Shown one piece after another: positions 37,611-47,704 of a DNA stretch of 51,290 bases (positions are counted from its first letter, which is position 1; each line of letters opens with the position of its first letter). A program made the translations under genes and the position numbers. The notes beneath the pieces are model-generated. The model was given only the letters and a program-made list of their open reading frames with translations. It was not told the DNA's origin and ran no database searches. The stretch comes from Kiritimatiellota bacterium. GTDB lineage: Bacteria; Verrucomicrobiota; Lentisphaeria; Oligosphaerales; JAADHN01. The stretch covers positions 1-51,290 of the forward strand of contig JAADHN010000052.1 in assembly GCA_013151865.1 (NCBI GenBank), in the 5' to 3' direction.

Positions 37611-37804
37611 GGATCGCTCCGATTCAAGACATGATATGCGACCGTATAGAAATTGAGAACACTCACAACCTTCCAGGCAAGACCGCCCGGGACGCAGAGT
37701 GTCACAATCCGAGACAACTCCGGCGCGGCGCACGGCACGGCGACAAATACTCGAGGCCGAAATCCGGCGCCACAGGAACGGGCGTCGGCACGCAAGCTCG
37801 TCAC
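37607..37804 (-). CDS. Possible small protein between nqrE and nqrF
   Basis: 65 codons. The GTG start at 37804 overlaps the nqrE stop, and the TGA overlaps the nqrF ATG as ATGA, so the frame fills the whole gap between the two genes. Residues 31-60 are moderately hydrophobic ('RIVTLCVPGGLAWKVVSVL'). Third-position GC is lower than in neighbours by eye, and no Shine-Dalgarno sequence was found apart from coupling. It has no recognised family and is not NqrM, whose cysteine pattern is absent. It is either a real small subunit-like protein or a chance frame. Confidence 0.35.
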   Translation of the reverse strand: MTSLRADARSCGAGFRPRVFVAVPCAAPELSRIVTLCVPGGLAWKVVSVLNFYTVAYHVLNRSDP

Positions 37805-38394
37805 TGAATGCTCACCATTCCGGCAAATCCCATGAACGTCATGGCCATGACGCCGGTGACCAACATCGCGGTGGCCACGCCCTGAAACGGTGCGGGGATA
37901 TTGCTGTATCCCATTTTCTTGCGAAGCCCGGCCATCAGTATGATCGCCAGGGCCCAGCCGACGCCGGCACCGAACCCGAAGCCTATGGACTGCGTGAAAC
38001 TATACTTGCGAATGACCAGGAACAGCGAAGCGCCAAGAATGGCGCAATTGACGGTGATCAGCGGCAGAAAAATCCCCAGAGCATGGTACAGCTTGGGGCT
38101 GAAACGCTCCACAAACATTTCGACAAATTGGACGAAGGCCGCAATCACTGCAATGAAAACAATGAACGTCAAATGGTCGATATGCAGCGGGACCAAAACC
38201 CAATGATAGATGGCGTAGTTCAACGTCGCCGTGCAAGTCATGACGAAGGTCACCGCGACCCCGAGACCCGCCGCTGTCTCGAGCTGCCGCGAACACACCA
38301 GAAACGAACACATTCCCAGAAAGTTCGACAGCAGGATATTGTTCGTGAAAATCGCCGCTATCACGATGATGAATGCCGCAGTTTGATGTTCCAT
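37801..38394 (-). CDS. nqrE: Na+-translocating NADH:quinone reductase subunit E
   Basis: 197 residues with six membrane helices, like the family norm. It starts 'MEHQTAAFIIVIAAIFTNNI' and carries 'LGMCSFLVCS' and 'LITVNCAILG', whose Cys residues help bind the iron or 2Fe-2S centre shared with NqrD in the membrane. NqrE and NqrD form the inverted-topology pair that links electron flow to sodium export. A gap of 128 bases separates it from nqrD. Confidence 0.97.
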   Translation of the reverse strand: MEHQTAAFIIVIAAIFTNNILLSNFLGMCSFLVCSRQLETAAGLGVAVTFVMTCTATLNYAIYHWVLVPLHIDHLTFIVFIAVIAAFVQFVEMFVERFSPKLYHALGIFLPLITVNCAILGASLFLVIRKYSFTQSIGFGFGAGVGWALAIILMAGLRKKMGYSNIPAPFQGVATAMLVTGVMAMTFMGFAGMVSIQ

Positions 38395-38522
38395 TTCAGT
38401 GCCTTACATATGAGAATCATCGCTGCAATCGCCGGTCTCGCGCCGGGTGCCCACATGAAAAACCCCACCCCGGCGACAACACTCGAGCACGTGTGCTCCG
38501 CAGTCGGGCGCATTCCGGGCAC

Positions 38523-39197
38523 TCACGGTTTGGCGTCCTCCGGCTGCGGACCTCGCAGCACATTGTACAACGCAATGAGAAACCCGAGAGTGAAGAACGC
38601 ACCCGGCGCCAAGACCATAACTTGATTTGGGGTGTACCACGACAGCGCCCCGAAAGAATACCCCAGCAGAGTACCGGCCCCCAATAGTTCGCGGACAACC
38701 CCGATCAGGGCCAACACAATGGCGTATCCGAGACCATTGGCGAACCCGTCCACGATGGATACCAAGGGCGGGTTCTGCAAGGCGAAGGCTTCGGCGCGCC
38801 CCATAACAATGCAGTTCGTGATGATCAATCCAACGTACGGTCCGAGCTGCTTGGACATGTCCCAGTAAAAAGCTTTCAAAAACTGGTCGAACACGATCAC
38901 GAACGTCGCGATGACCGCTACCTCGGCGATCATCCGAACCCGGCGGGGCGTCACATTCCGCAACAATGAAACGAACAAGTTCGAGCCCACGGTAACGAAA
39001 ATCAGTGCTCCCCCCATCACCAGGGCGTTGGCCAACCGATTCGTCACCGCAAGGGCCGAACAAATGCCGAGAACCTGGATGGAGATCGGGTTGTTGGTCC
39101 ACACTCCCTCGCGCAGAGTTTGGATCCCTTTGCCCCCGCAGGCACCTGTCCCGCCGCAACTCGCGCAACCGATGGGAGAAGCAGTGTCCGCCGCCAT
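38523..39197 (-). CDS. nqrD: Na+-translocating NADH:quinone reductase subunit D with Cys-rich N-terminal extension
   Basis: 224 residues. The core is typical ('NNPISIQVLGICSALAVTN', 'GLIITNCIVMGRAEAFAL', 'GLGYAIVLALIGVVRELLG', 'VLAPGAFFTLGF'), with both conserved Cys residues of the NqrD/NqrE metal centre. The N-terminus has an extra stretch 'GCASCGGTGACGGKG', three Cys in a Gly-rich segment, which the Vibrio-type protein lacks. It starts 3 bases after the nqrC stop. Like NqrE it is a membrane subunit of the sodium pump. Confidence 0.96.
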   Translation of the reverse strand: MAADTASPIGCASCGGTGACGGKGIQTLREGVWTNNPISIQVLGICSALAVTNRLANALVMGGALIFVTVGSNLFVSLLRNVTPRRVRMIAEVAVIATFVIVFDQFLKAFYWDMSKQLGPYVGLIITNCIVMGRAEAFALQNPPLVSIVDGFANGLGYAIVLALIGVVRELLGAGTLLGYSFGALSWYTPNQVMVLAPGAFFTLGFLIALYNVLRGPQPEDAKP

Positions 39198-39200
39198 GTC

Positions 39201-39842
39201 TTAATTGCTCCTTGACGAATCGAAAACTCGCCGCAATGCACGATTCAACATGAATTCCAGCTTGCCGCACGTGAGCGTCGCACCCGTGATGCCGTCAACT
39301 TCGGTCGGCGCCCCTTTCGCCGTGCGCCCTCGGGCGATTCGGATACCGATCTTTCCGGATGCATCGCGGATTTTTTTCCCGCGAAATTGGTTGCGGAACC
39401 ACTCGGACGCAATTTCTCCGCCGAGGCCAGGAGTTTCCTCCTGGTGAGTGAATGCAATGCCCCGCACAGTATCGTCGTCCGCTTCCAACGCGATCAAACC
39501 GTCGATGGGGCCCCACAGACCCTGGCCGGAAAAAGCCAGTGCGACCGCTTCCGGGGTTCGAGCCCCGGACGGAACATAGGCGTAGCGTGTGGTTCCCCGT
39601 GCCTCGTCCTTTTCCACGCGGACGTTGGCCTTGAACACCTCGACCAACTTCGCCGCGGACGCATCGGCGGGAAACGGGACCTCGAGCACTTCGAGCACGC
39701 GCCGCATCTCCTCCGCCTTGGCATTGGCCTCCCGATACGGACGCGTAAACCCGCCGACCACGGTCAGCAACAAGGCGCACACCAACCCCAGGCAGGCGCT
39801 GTAGACGACCGGGTAAGCAGTGCTGTCTCTAAACCCCTTCAT
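39201..39842 (-). CDS. nqrC: Na+-translocating NADH:quinone reductase subunit C
   Basis: 213 residues from the ATG at 39842, which lies inside the end of nqrB (14-base overlap). One N-terminal helix ('VVYSACLGLVCALLLTVVG') anchors a periplasmic domain. The flavinylation motif D-G-I-T-G-A-T189 near the C-terminus marks the Thr that carries covalent FMN, attached by ApbE. Conserved 'FSGQGLWGPIDGLIAL' and 'HQEETPGLGGEI' confirm the family. apbE itself is not in the window. Confidence 0.95.
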   Translation of the reverse strand: MKGFRDSTAYPVVYSACLGLVCALLLTVVGGFTRPYREANAKAEEMRRVLEVLEVPFPADASAAKLVEVFKANVRVEKDEARGTTRYAYVPSGARTPEAVALAFSGQGLWGPIDGLIALEADDDTVRGIAFTHQEETPGLGGEIASEWFRNQFRGKKIRDASGKIGIRIARGRTAKGAPTEVDGITGATLTCGKLEFMLNRALRRVFDSSRSN

Positions 39843-40920
39843 GCGCAAGTCTCCGAAGCCGAAAGTGCACCGCGGCCTCGTCCAGCAGAGGTGCACAAAT
39901 GTTGCCCAACAAGATCGCGAACATGACACCCTCGACATACCCGGTCAGGTTGCGGATCAGGAGGGTCGCCAGTCCGATGAGCGCGCCATACCCCCATTTG
40001 CCCGAATCGGTCGTGGGGCTCGATACTGGGTCGGTTGCCATGAAAAACGCCCCGAAAAGCAGACCGCCGGCGAACAAGCTCCAGACCGGGGGTGCGAACG
40101 CCTGGGGATACGCAGCGTGCAATACAGTTCCGGCCACAACGAAAGTTCCCAGCATCGACACCACCGTACGCCAACTTGCCACCCCGACCAACACCAGAAA
40201 AATGCCGCCGACAATCACCGCCAAGGCAGATGTTTCGCCCACACAACCGGGCACATGCCCGGTAATCAAGCCCGAAAGCGACGCAAACTGCCCTTGTTTG
40301 GCCAGGATCAGCGGGGTCGCCGAAACCACGGCGTCTGTCGTGCCCGAATCGACATACTGAAAAAAACGACCGACCGCGCCGCTGCCGGGCTTGATCCAGT
40401 TGCCCGACATCGCCGCCGGGTAAGCCAATGCCAGGAAACAGCGCCCGACCAAAGCGGGATTGAAGAGGTTTCGCCCCGTGCCCCCAAACAATTCCTTTCC
40501 CACGAGCACGCCGAAGGCAATGCCGACCCCGGCCATCCACAGCGGCAGACCCGGCGGCAGGATGAGCGGGTAAATGAGGCCCGTCACCAAAAAACCTTCG
40601 TTGATCTCTTCCTTGCGCACCACGGCAAAGAACATCTCCACAATGCCGCCCGCCGCGTAGGAGACCACGATCAGCACCAGGACGCGCAGTCCGAAGGAAT
40701 ACAAGGCGAACCCGACACAAGGAATCAATGCCACAATCACCATGGACATGAACCGCTTCACGTCCAAAGGGTCACGCACATGCGGACCGAAAGCGGTCTC
40801 GGCGTCCGGACCGAAAAAGAAGCTGTCGGTGGCGTCGTAAACCGGCTTCAACACCGCAAACCGACCGCCCTCTTCGAAGAGCGGACGGAAGCGCTCGAGC
40901 AGGCGAAGCAGCAATCTCAT
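39829..40920 (-). CDS. nqrB: Na+-translocating NADH:quinone reductase subunit B
   Basis: 363 residues from the ATG at 40920, overlapping the nqrA stop as ATGA. About ten membrane helices are present. Family blocks 'GRNLFNPALVGRCFLALAYP' and 'GALIGLATLLIRNLTGYVEG' are clear. The FMN-binding Thr is probably T202 in D-A-V-V-S-A-T, matching the ApbE target pattern. The N-terminal helix begins 'RLLLRLLERFRPLFEEGG'. NqrB carries covalent FMN and riboflavin and holds the quinone and sodium path. Confidence 0.96.
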   Translation of the reverse strand: MRLLLRLLERFRPLFEEGGRFAVLKPVYDATDSFFFGPDAETAFGPHVRDPLDVKRFMSMVIVALIPCVGFALYSFGLRVLVLIVVSYAAGGIVEMFFAVVRKEEINEGFLVTGLIYPLILPPGLPLWMAGVGIAFGVLVGKELFGGTGRNLFNPALVGRCFLALAYPAAMSGNWIKPGSGAVGRFFQYVDSGTTDAVVSATPLILAKQGQFASLSGLITGHVPGCVGETSALAVIVGGIFLVLVGVASWRTVVSMLGTFVVAGTVLHAAYPQAFAPPVWSLFAGGLLFGAFFMATDPVSSPTTDSGKWGYGALIGLATLLIRNLTGYVEGVMFAILLGNICAPLLDEAAVHFRLRRLAHEGV

Positions 40921-42281
40921 GCGCTGTGGTCCTCTGTGGAATGCAATTCTTCTTGAATCCGAAGCCGGGCATCCCGAAACTGTTTTGCCAAATCGATCTT
41001 CGACGGACAAACCAACGTACAGAGCCCGCAGTCGATGCACAGATCGAGACGCAGCCGCTCAACCTCTTCGAGGGAATCCTGGTATAGCGCCCGATGGATC
41101 AGATGCGGGAAGATCTCGACCGGACAAACCTGCTCGCACAGGCCGCAAGCCACGCACGGGCGCACTTCTCCACGCAAGCCAGTGGTCATCGACTCCGGAC
41201 GACGCTTTCTCAAGAGACTGAGAAAACACCGACTGTAAGAGGCCCGGTCCGACCCCGGACGTAGAAACGAAAGAAACTCTCGCTCACCCGGGACGGGAAC
41301 GACCGTGATCCCCCGTGTCTCAATGTCGACCGCCGCATCGTCCCCGACGATTGAACCGGTCAGAACGTCCCCCCGAATCACGCGCCCCGGTCCTACGGCC
41401 TCCGCCGCCGCCAGTAGAGCCGCGACCGGGGTCCCGGGCACCACGCGAAAATGGGCCGGCTTACGGGTTCCGGGGCCGCCGACGGCCACAACTCGATCAA
41501 GCACAGGCTCCCGGCGGACGAGTGCCCGGTGTACGGCCAGAACGCCCGCCACATCCGTTCCCCACACAGGCGCATCCTGCCCCCGAGCCAATCCCAGTGC
41601 CCCCAAATGCAGCCGGGGATCCCCGTACGGGTACCGCGCAGGGATCAACCGCAGTTTCACCCATGCCTCGCCCCGAATCGCGGCCACCACCTTTTCTCCA
41701 AGAGCGGACCGGATTCTCGGAACCAACAGAAGAATCGGCTGATAATCGAGCAGCGACTGAATTGCCTTCAGGCCTTCGAGGAATGCCTCGAACTCGCCTC
41801 GCAGCAACGTACTGCCCCGTGTCACAACCGGTTCGCTCATGAAAGTGGTTACCACCACCGCCGCCGGCGACAGGTCCGGGTCCGGCACACACCGCGTCCG
41901 AACGTCATAAAAGTGTGCCCATGCCCCCAGACGTACGAGTCGACGACACGGCGAGATCTCCGCCAATTCCGACCGAGTATCCTCCGAAGCGCCTCCAACG
42001 TTTTCCGAAACACGTTCGAGAACCAACGTGCCGGCATCGTCCGTCGTGCGCACCACCCCAGGGCGCGGCGCGAGTAACGGCAAATCGTATGCTCCCGGGT
42101 CCGTCGCCAGGACCGTCCCGGGCGCCACAGTCTGCCCCGACTGGACGCAAATGTTCGCGGCAAACCGAAAACGCTCCGTCTGCAACGGCAGTCGCAGTAG
42201 GTCAGGGACGGGCAAAGATGTGACCTCACCGACCGGTCGACCGGCCAGCGGCAGGTTGTAACCACGCGTCTTTGCTGTCAT
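40917..42281 (-). CDS. nqrA: Na+-translocating NADH:quinone reductase subunit A with two RnfC-like 4Fe-4S motifs
   Basis: 454 residues. The N-terminal half is NqrA/RnfC-like ('YNLPLAGRPVGEV', 'VAPGTVLATDPGAYDLPLLAP', 'RVVAVGGPGTRKPAHFRV'). Near the C-terminus are two complete C-x2-C-x2-C-x3-C-P motifs: C376, C379, C382, C386 and C415, C418, C421, C425. Vibrio-type NqrA lacks these, while RnfC has them. First gene of the operon, followed by nqrB with an ATGA overlap. Gene order A-B-C-D-E-F and NqrF identify the complex as Nqr rather than Rnf, since NqrF is specific to Nqr. The two clusters could offer an extra electron entry, for example from ferredoxin, which is inference. Confidence 0.93.
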   Translation of the reverse strand: MTAKTRGYNLPLAGRPVGEVTSLPVPDLLRLPLQTERFRFAANICVQSGQTVAPGTVLATDPGAYDLPLLAPRPGVVRTTDDAGTLVLERVSENVGGASEDTRSELAEISPCRRLVRLGAWAHFYDVRTRCVPDPDLSPAAVVVTTFMSEPVVTRGSTLLRGEFEAFLEGLKAIQSLLDYQPILLLVPRIRSALGEKVVAAIRGEAWVKLRLIPARYPYGDPRLHLGALGLARGQDAPVWGTDVAGVLAVHRALVRREPVLDRVVAVGGPGTRKPAHFRVVPGTPVAALLAAAEAVGPGRVIRGDVLTGSIVGDDAAVDIETRGITVVPVPGEREFLSFLRPGSDRASYSRCFLSLLRKRRPESMTTGLRGEVRPCVACGLCEQVCPVEIFPHLIHRALYQDSLEEVERLRLDLCIDCGLCTLVCPSKIDLAKQFRDARLRIQEELHSTEDHSA

Positions 42282-42765
42282 GCATTCGTTCCCAGAATCG
42301 TCGGGTGTTAAAAAATCAACGGACAGCCCGCTGCCGAGCGAACCTTGTCAATGTCGCGCCCCTGAACAGAAACGTCCCGCCGGTCGGAGGGGACGGGACA
42401 ATCACCGCCGTGCCAATCGCCGCGTCCATTCGCCCTGCTTCCGCGAACAGGTCGCCTCCAACGCGTGCGGGCCCGAAAAAATCGATGAATTATATCACAT
42501 TACTCCACTATGTGCAAGCCAAACCAGCGAATACCTCCCGAAATATCCTGTCCACCCGTAACCGGCGGTCCGCACCGCACCGCACACGTGTGCTGAAACT
42601 CAGAATCCGGACATGGTACGCGCGCGGAAGAATGCCCGGAAGGGCATCGCCTCCAATGATCCCCGCAGCCGAATCCGAGACCTCCCCGTCGCCCCGGAAC
42701 GACGCTCTGTCCGGCAGAAAGGTTCCCGGACAAACACCACAGCCCGGGCCATGGCCGGCCAATGC
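42282..42765. other. Intergenic region upstream of nqr (484 bases)
   Basis: It holds the nqr promoter at 42489-42517 and a 5' leader of about 200 bases. No gene is convincing. The part from 42518 to 42765 is the 3' flank of the GH4 gene; no terminator with a T-run was seen. Confidence 0.5.
42489..42517 (-). promoter_or_regulatory. nqr operon promoter
   Basis: On the minus strand, TTGCAC (42517-42512), exactly 17 bases, then a perfect TATAAT (42494-42489). It is the best sigma70-type promoter in the window and points at nqrA, whose ATG is about 200 bases downstream. No operator was identified. Confidence 0.7.
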
Positions 42766-44091
42766 TCAGAAATCGGTCGTCGCGAATTGCGGCAGGTAAT
42801 CCCGGTTTTTCCGGAACATCGCCTTAACCATCCGCCGGATCTCGTCGAGCGACAGCACTGCGGCGCTGAGGGGGTCGTAACAAATCGCATGGTAAACCAT
42901 CTCGGCGTTGCCCGTAATCGCCGCCTCCACCGCCATTTCTTCCACCGCTACGCTAATATTGTTCAACGCCGCACACTGCGGCGGGAGAGGACCGACATAG
43001 ATGGAGTTGAAACCACGCCGGTTTGCGACCACCGGTACTTCGACGCACACGTCCGGGGGCAAATTCGGAATCAACCCCGTATTCGGAACATTCCCGTTGA
43101 ATTCGAACGGCTGCCCACCCATATAAGCGTTAATAATTCCACTGGCGTATTCGTGGCCCCGCTTCAGATTCAGCGGACCGGATTGGTCCAGCCAATCCTG
43201 AATTTGCTTGCGCCATGTCTTCACCCGTTTTTTGTAGTTCTTGACGATGTAGGCATATTCGCCCGGGTTCCAATTGGTTCCGTGAGTGCAATACTTCTCG
43301 ATAAGGTCGGGGCGCTTCCGGAACCACCAGTTGTATTCCGAATTGTGGCCGCTGGACTCGGTCACATAATACCCGAGAGCCTTGAACATTTCATTTCGAA
43401 CCTGCTCCCGGTTATAAACTTCTCTCTTGCGAATCACCTTGCGGAGCCGGGGGTAAGCATCCTCGCCCCGCCACTCGTAGCGCAAGTACCAGGCTTGGTG
43501 ATTGATCCCGGCGCACACATAGTCAATCTCATGGAACGGCGCACCGATCCAGTTGGCCAACATCATCGCCGTACCCTGCACACTGTGGCACAGGCCGGAC
43601 ACCTGGATGCGCGATTCCCGCTGCATCGCGCGGCAGTTCATGGCCATCGGATTCGTATAGTTCAGCAGAATAGCCTTCGGGCAAACTTCCTCCATGTCGC
43701 GGCAGATGGCGACCATAGTGGGAATCGTGCGCAACGCACGAAAGATCCCGGATGGTCCGCGGGTGTCGCCGATATTCGTGTCCACGCCGAATCTCTTCGG
43801 AATCAAGATGTCGTGCTGCCAAACGCTCACGTCCCCGCAAAGGATGGTGCAAATGACCGCGTCCGCCCCTTCGAGGGCCTCGCGCCGTTCCGTGGTCGGC
43901 AGGATCTTGGCCGGGTATTTCCCTTCGCTGACGATCCGCCGGCACGCCTGCGTGATGTACCCCAGTCGCTCCCCGTCGATATCCATGAGCGCCAGTGTGG
44001 CATCCTCCAACAGCGGATACGTGAGAATGTCCCGTACCAAGTTTCTGGTGAACCCGAAACTTCCGGCGCCGATGAACGCGATCTTGGCCAT
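42766..44091 (-). CDS. Glycoside hydrolase family 4 (alpha-glycosidase/alpha-glucuronidase type)
   Basis: 441 residues from the ATG at 44091, with CAGGAG 7 bases before it. GH4 enzymes use NAD+ and a divalent metal to cleave alpha-glycosides by redox-assisted elimination. The NAD motif '[20 protein letters not shown]', '[14 protein letters not shown]', the metal Cys in 'SGLCHSVQG', and the His in '[11 protein letters not shown]' are all present. '[22 protein letters not shown]' is the usual C-terminal block. Substrate could be alpha-galactoside, alpha-glucoside or alpha-glucuronide. The uronate isomerase elsewhere in the window would suit the last. Confidence 0.92.
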   Translation of the reverse strand: MAKIAFIGAGSFGFTRNLVRDILTYPLLEDATLALMDIDGERLGYITQACRRIVSEGKYPAKILPTTERREALEGADAVICTILCGDVSVWQHDILIPKRFGVDTNIGDTRGPSGIFRALRTIPTMVAICRDMEEVCPKAILLNYTNPMAMNCRAMQRESRIQVSGLCHSVQGTAMMLANWIGAPFHEIDYVCAGINHQAWYLRYEWRGEDAYPRLRKVIRKREVYNREQVRNEMFKALGYYVTESSGHNSEYNWWFRKRPDLIEKYCTHGTNWNPGEYAYIVKNYKKRVKTWRKQIQDWLDQSGPLNLKRGHEYASGIINAYMGGQPFEFNGNVPNTGLIPNLPPDVCVEVPVVANRRGFNSIYVGPLPPQCAALNNISVAVEEMAVEAAITGNAEMVYHAICYDPLSAAVLSLDEIRRMVKAMFRKNRDYLPQFATTDF

Positions 44092-44417
44092 GAGAGCGTC
44101 TCCTGATGTTTCCTTGTTTTGTCTCGTTGGGGCGTGCAACCCGGCCGACGACTCGTGACGCACAGCGGCAACGGGGCCGGGGATCGGCGAAAAGCAAAGC
44201 CGTAACATCGTACCGGGAGTGTTTCTCCGCAAGGTGCCCGCAACGCAGTCTGGGATGACAGAGACAAATCCTGATTCCGCAGCGCTGAACGCAGTCCACG
44301 GGAATCCGCCCAGCCCTTCTCTTCGGGCCGCCGTTCCATTCGACCGAAAAAGCGCAGTCGCTCGAAGAGGCGCTTGTCTGTCCGAGGTTCCCGCCCGGCA
44401 CGCACGACATCCAGCCC

Positions 44418-44684
44418 TCAGCGAATGGCGATGGTGGGGCGCAATTGCGGGGCTCTCTTTTTCGCGACGAATCGCAAGAATCGCAATGTTTCGCTCCCCG
44501 GCAGTCGTTCCACGATGCCGATCCAGCCGGGTTCGCGAGCGAACCGGTGCAAGAGCCCTGTCATGCTGCAAGCGTTCATATGGCCGGACTCATTCCAAAG
44601 TTTTCGGAAACGGTCAACCGCCTCGACAGGAATATGTGGATCGCGTACTGGCTCAACACGAGGCCGCGCCCCGGCGCGCATCAA
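44418..44684 (-). CDS. Possible small hypothetical protein
   Basis: 88 residues, starting with two Met codons. It looks like plausible protein sequence ('[18 protein letters not shown]', '[19 protein letters not shown]', '[13 protein letters not shown]'), with basic and hydrophobic residues evenly spread. Third-position GC is only moderate and no clear Shine-Dalgarno sequence precedes it. It has no recognised family and could be chance. Confidence 0.22.
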   Translation of the reverse strand: MMRAGARPRVEPVRDPHIPVEAVDRFRKLWNESGHMNACSMTGLLHRFAREPGWIGIVERLPGSETLRFLRFVAKKRAPQLRPTIAIR

Positions 44685-44763
44685 CCGACATCAAATACTC
44701 GTTTCCAGTAAACCGAGTGCCCCGTTTCGGCAGAAAACCTGAATTCCTCCGCGCGCGACCGGG

Positions 44764-44792
44764 TTGCCGAACGGAGGCCGGCGAAGTAAAGT
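44764..44792 (+). promoter_or_regulatory. Candidate eno promoter
   Basis: TTGCCG at 44764-44769, a 17-base spacer and TAAAGT at 44787-44792. Each hexamer matches four of six consensus bases. The leader to the eno ATG would be about 270 bases. Confidence 0.3.
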
Positions 44793-45045
44793 ATGGAGCT
44801 GTCGGACGGCGATTCATTTCGGAGACTTCGAGGGAAAGCCGGCGGAATACGGCTTGTTGTCCCGTGAATTGATCGGACAATCGGCCGTTTCTTCCGGGAG
44901 ACAAGATGTTCCCCGGGCGTGTGTCTGTGGTGGGACGGTCCGACTGCTGCAACGTCGGGGGGAGTGGTGAAACGGCTTTTGGCCAACCATTCGAAAACCG
45001 GGGACGGCTTCTCTCTCAGCGTCGGCCTTGAACACCAACCGGTGA

Positions 45046-46350
<1,305 letters not shown>

Positions 46351-46548
46351 GGCACACGAGAGGGCCGAGGCGCCGCAGGTCCTACCCACAGCAAGCGGTG
46401 GGCTTCTGCCCCCGATGCGGCCGGGGAGGCCCTTCCGAACAACACATCCGGAACACTTGGACTTCGACCACGTTGCGACGCGGCAGGTGCGGCTTCGCCC
46501 CCCGCCGCACACGGTCGTGCGTTGTCCGTCCGTGTCTGAGGTCAGGGA

Positions 46549-47358
46549 ATGGCACAACGGATCAAAATCCGGCGTCTGCACCAGATCGCCCGCGGAGGTA
46601 TGGCGAGACTGACTCTGGCGGTTCAGCCGGACGGAACCCATCTCGTCGTGCGTGAACTCCACTCGCACTTGGTCTTCAATTTTCGGGTGCACATGAGCTT
46701 CCGTAACGGTCGACGGATCCGGGAGCTGCTGTCCCCCCACCCTCAGATCGTTTATCCGGTCGAGTCTGGATACTACGGCTTGGTCCCGTACGAAGTCATC
46801 GAATACGTCCCGGGCGAGAACCTCCATGAACGAATCATTCACAAGGACAACCTCGTCCAGCGCAGTCACCTAGAAATCCTGCGCCAAGCGGCCCGTGCCC
46901 TGGCGTATATGCACGAAAAAAACATCATTCATCTCGATGTGAAGCCGGAAAACTTCCTCATTGACGACTCGGACGGCAGTCTGCGCGTCAAGTTGACCGA
47001 CTTCGACCTCAGTCGGGATTGTCGAGGGGTCCGCCGGGACCGATCTCGGGCCGGGACCGCCAACTACATGGCCCCCGAACAGTTGACGAAAGGGGCCGTG
47101 GGAGTCCAAGCGGATATCTTTGCCTTCGGCATCATGGCCTACTATCTTGTCACTGGGCAAAAGCCGTTCTCGGGTTTCACGATCGAAGAAATGCGCCGCC
47201 AACAGGTGAGCGAATCCTATGCCGTAACGCCGCCGTCCAAGCACAACCCGGACCTCGCCCCGAAACTCGGTTGGCTGATTCTCCGCTGCCTCGAAAAAAA
47301 TCCCGCGCGGCGAATACCGGATATGTCATACCTGGCCAAGGAGCTGGAGGCGGTCTGA
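46549..47358 (+). CDS. Hanks-type protein kinase with altered key residues (possible pseudokinase)
   Basis: 269 residues, a bare kinase domain with no membrane helix. Glycine loop 'RGGMARLTL' (R15-L23), then the strand where the ATP-binding Lys should be reads 'HLVVREL', with R35 in its place. The helix C Glu is not visible ('SFRNGRRIREL'). The catalytic loop is H128-L-D130-V-K132-P-E-N135, keeping Asp, Lys and Asn. The DFG motif is D151-F-D153. M174-A-P-E177 and 'ADIFAFGIMAYYLVTGQKPF' are normal. Loss of Lys and Glu together suggests weak or absent catalysis, or an adapted mechanism. It sits between eno and the L,D-transpeptidase gene. Confidence 0.88.
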   Translation: MAQRIKIRRLHQIARGGMARLTLAVQPDGTHLVVRELHSHLVFNFRVHMSFRNGRRIRELLSPHPQIVYPVESGYYGLVPYEVIEYVPGENLHERIIHKDNLVQRSHLEILRQAARALAYMHEKNIIHLDVKPENFLIDDSDGSLRVKLTDFDLSRDCRGVRRDRSRAGTANYMAPEQLTKGAVGVQADIFAFGIMAYYLVTGQKPFSGFTIEEMRRQQVSESYAVTPPSKHNPDLAPKLGWLILRCLEKNPARRIPDMSYLAKELEAV

Positions 47359-47704
47359 CGTTTCGCCTGGGACACTCGTCCCCCGCCATACCCGATGTTT
47401 GCCGATTCATCTCGGGAGAGGTGGGACAGCAACAGTCGGTTTGCAGTCGGCAAAGGCTTGCGGCCAACGGGGGCGGGACGCGCAGAAACCACGGCGGACT
47501 CGTCTCGCCGATGATCTCAAAGCAGACTCGGAATACAGGCGAAGTCGCCCGATTCAATTCGGATGCCGCGCAGGGCGAACAATTCACAATCACCTGCCGG
47601 GGTCCGACGCGAGACAACGTTGTTGCCTGCCTCAGGCGTGGTCGTGAGCCGGCCGAAAGGCTGGTTCGGAAATGACGTCCGGACAATTCTGAGACGTATT
47701 CGAA
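47359..47704. other. Intergenic region, 346 bases, with a GAAA-tetraloop hairpin
   Basis: No gene seen. An 8-bp stem with two G-U pairs, AGCCGGCC (47647-47654), closes a GAAA loop with GGCTGGTT (47659-47666), about 40 bases before the L,D-transpeptidase ATG. GNRA tetraloop stems are stable in RNA, so it may influence the start of the following gene. Confidence 0.35.

Noticed and set aside
44374-44742. Plus-strand frame of 122 codons between GH4 and eno
   Set aside because: Ser/Arg-rich, no motif, and overlaps a slightly better minus-strand candidate.
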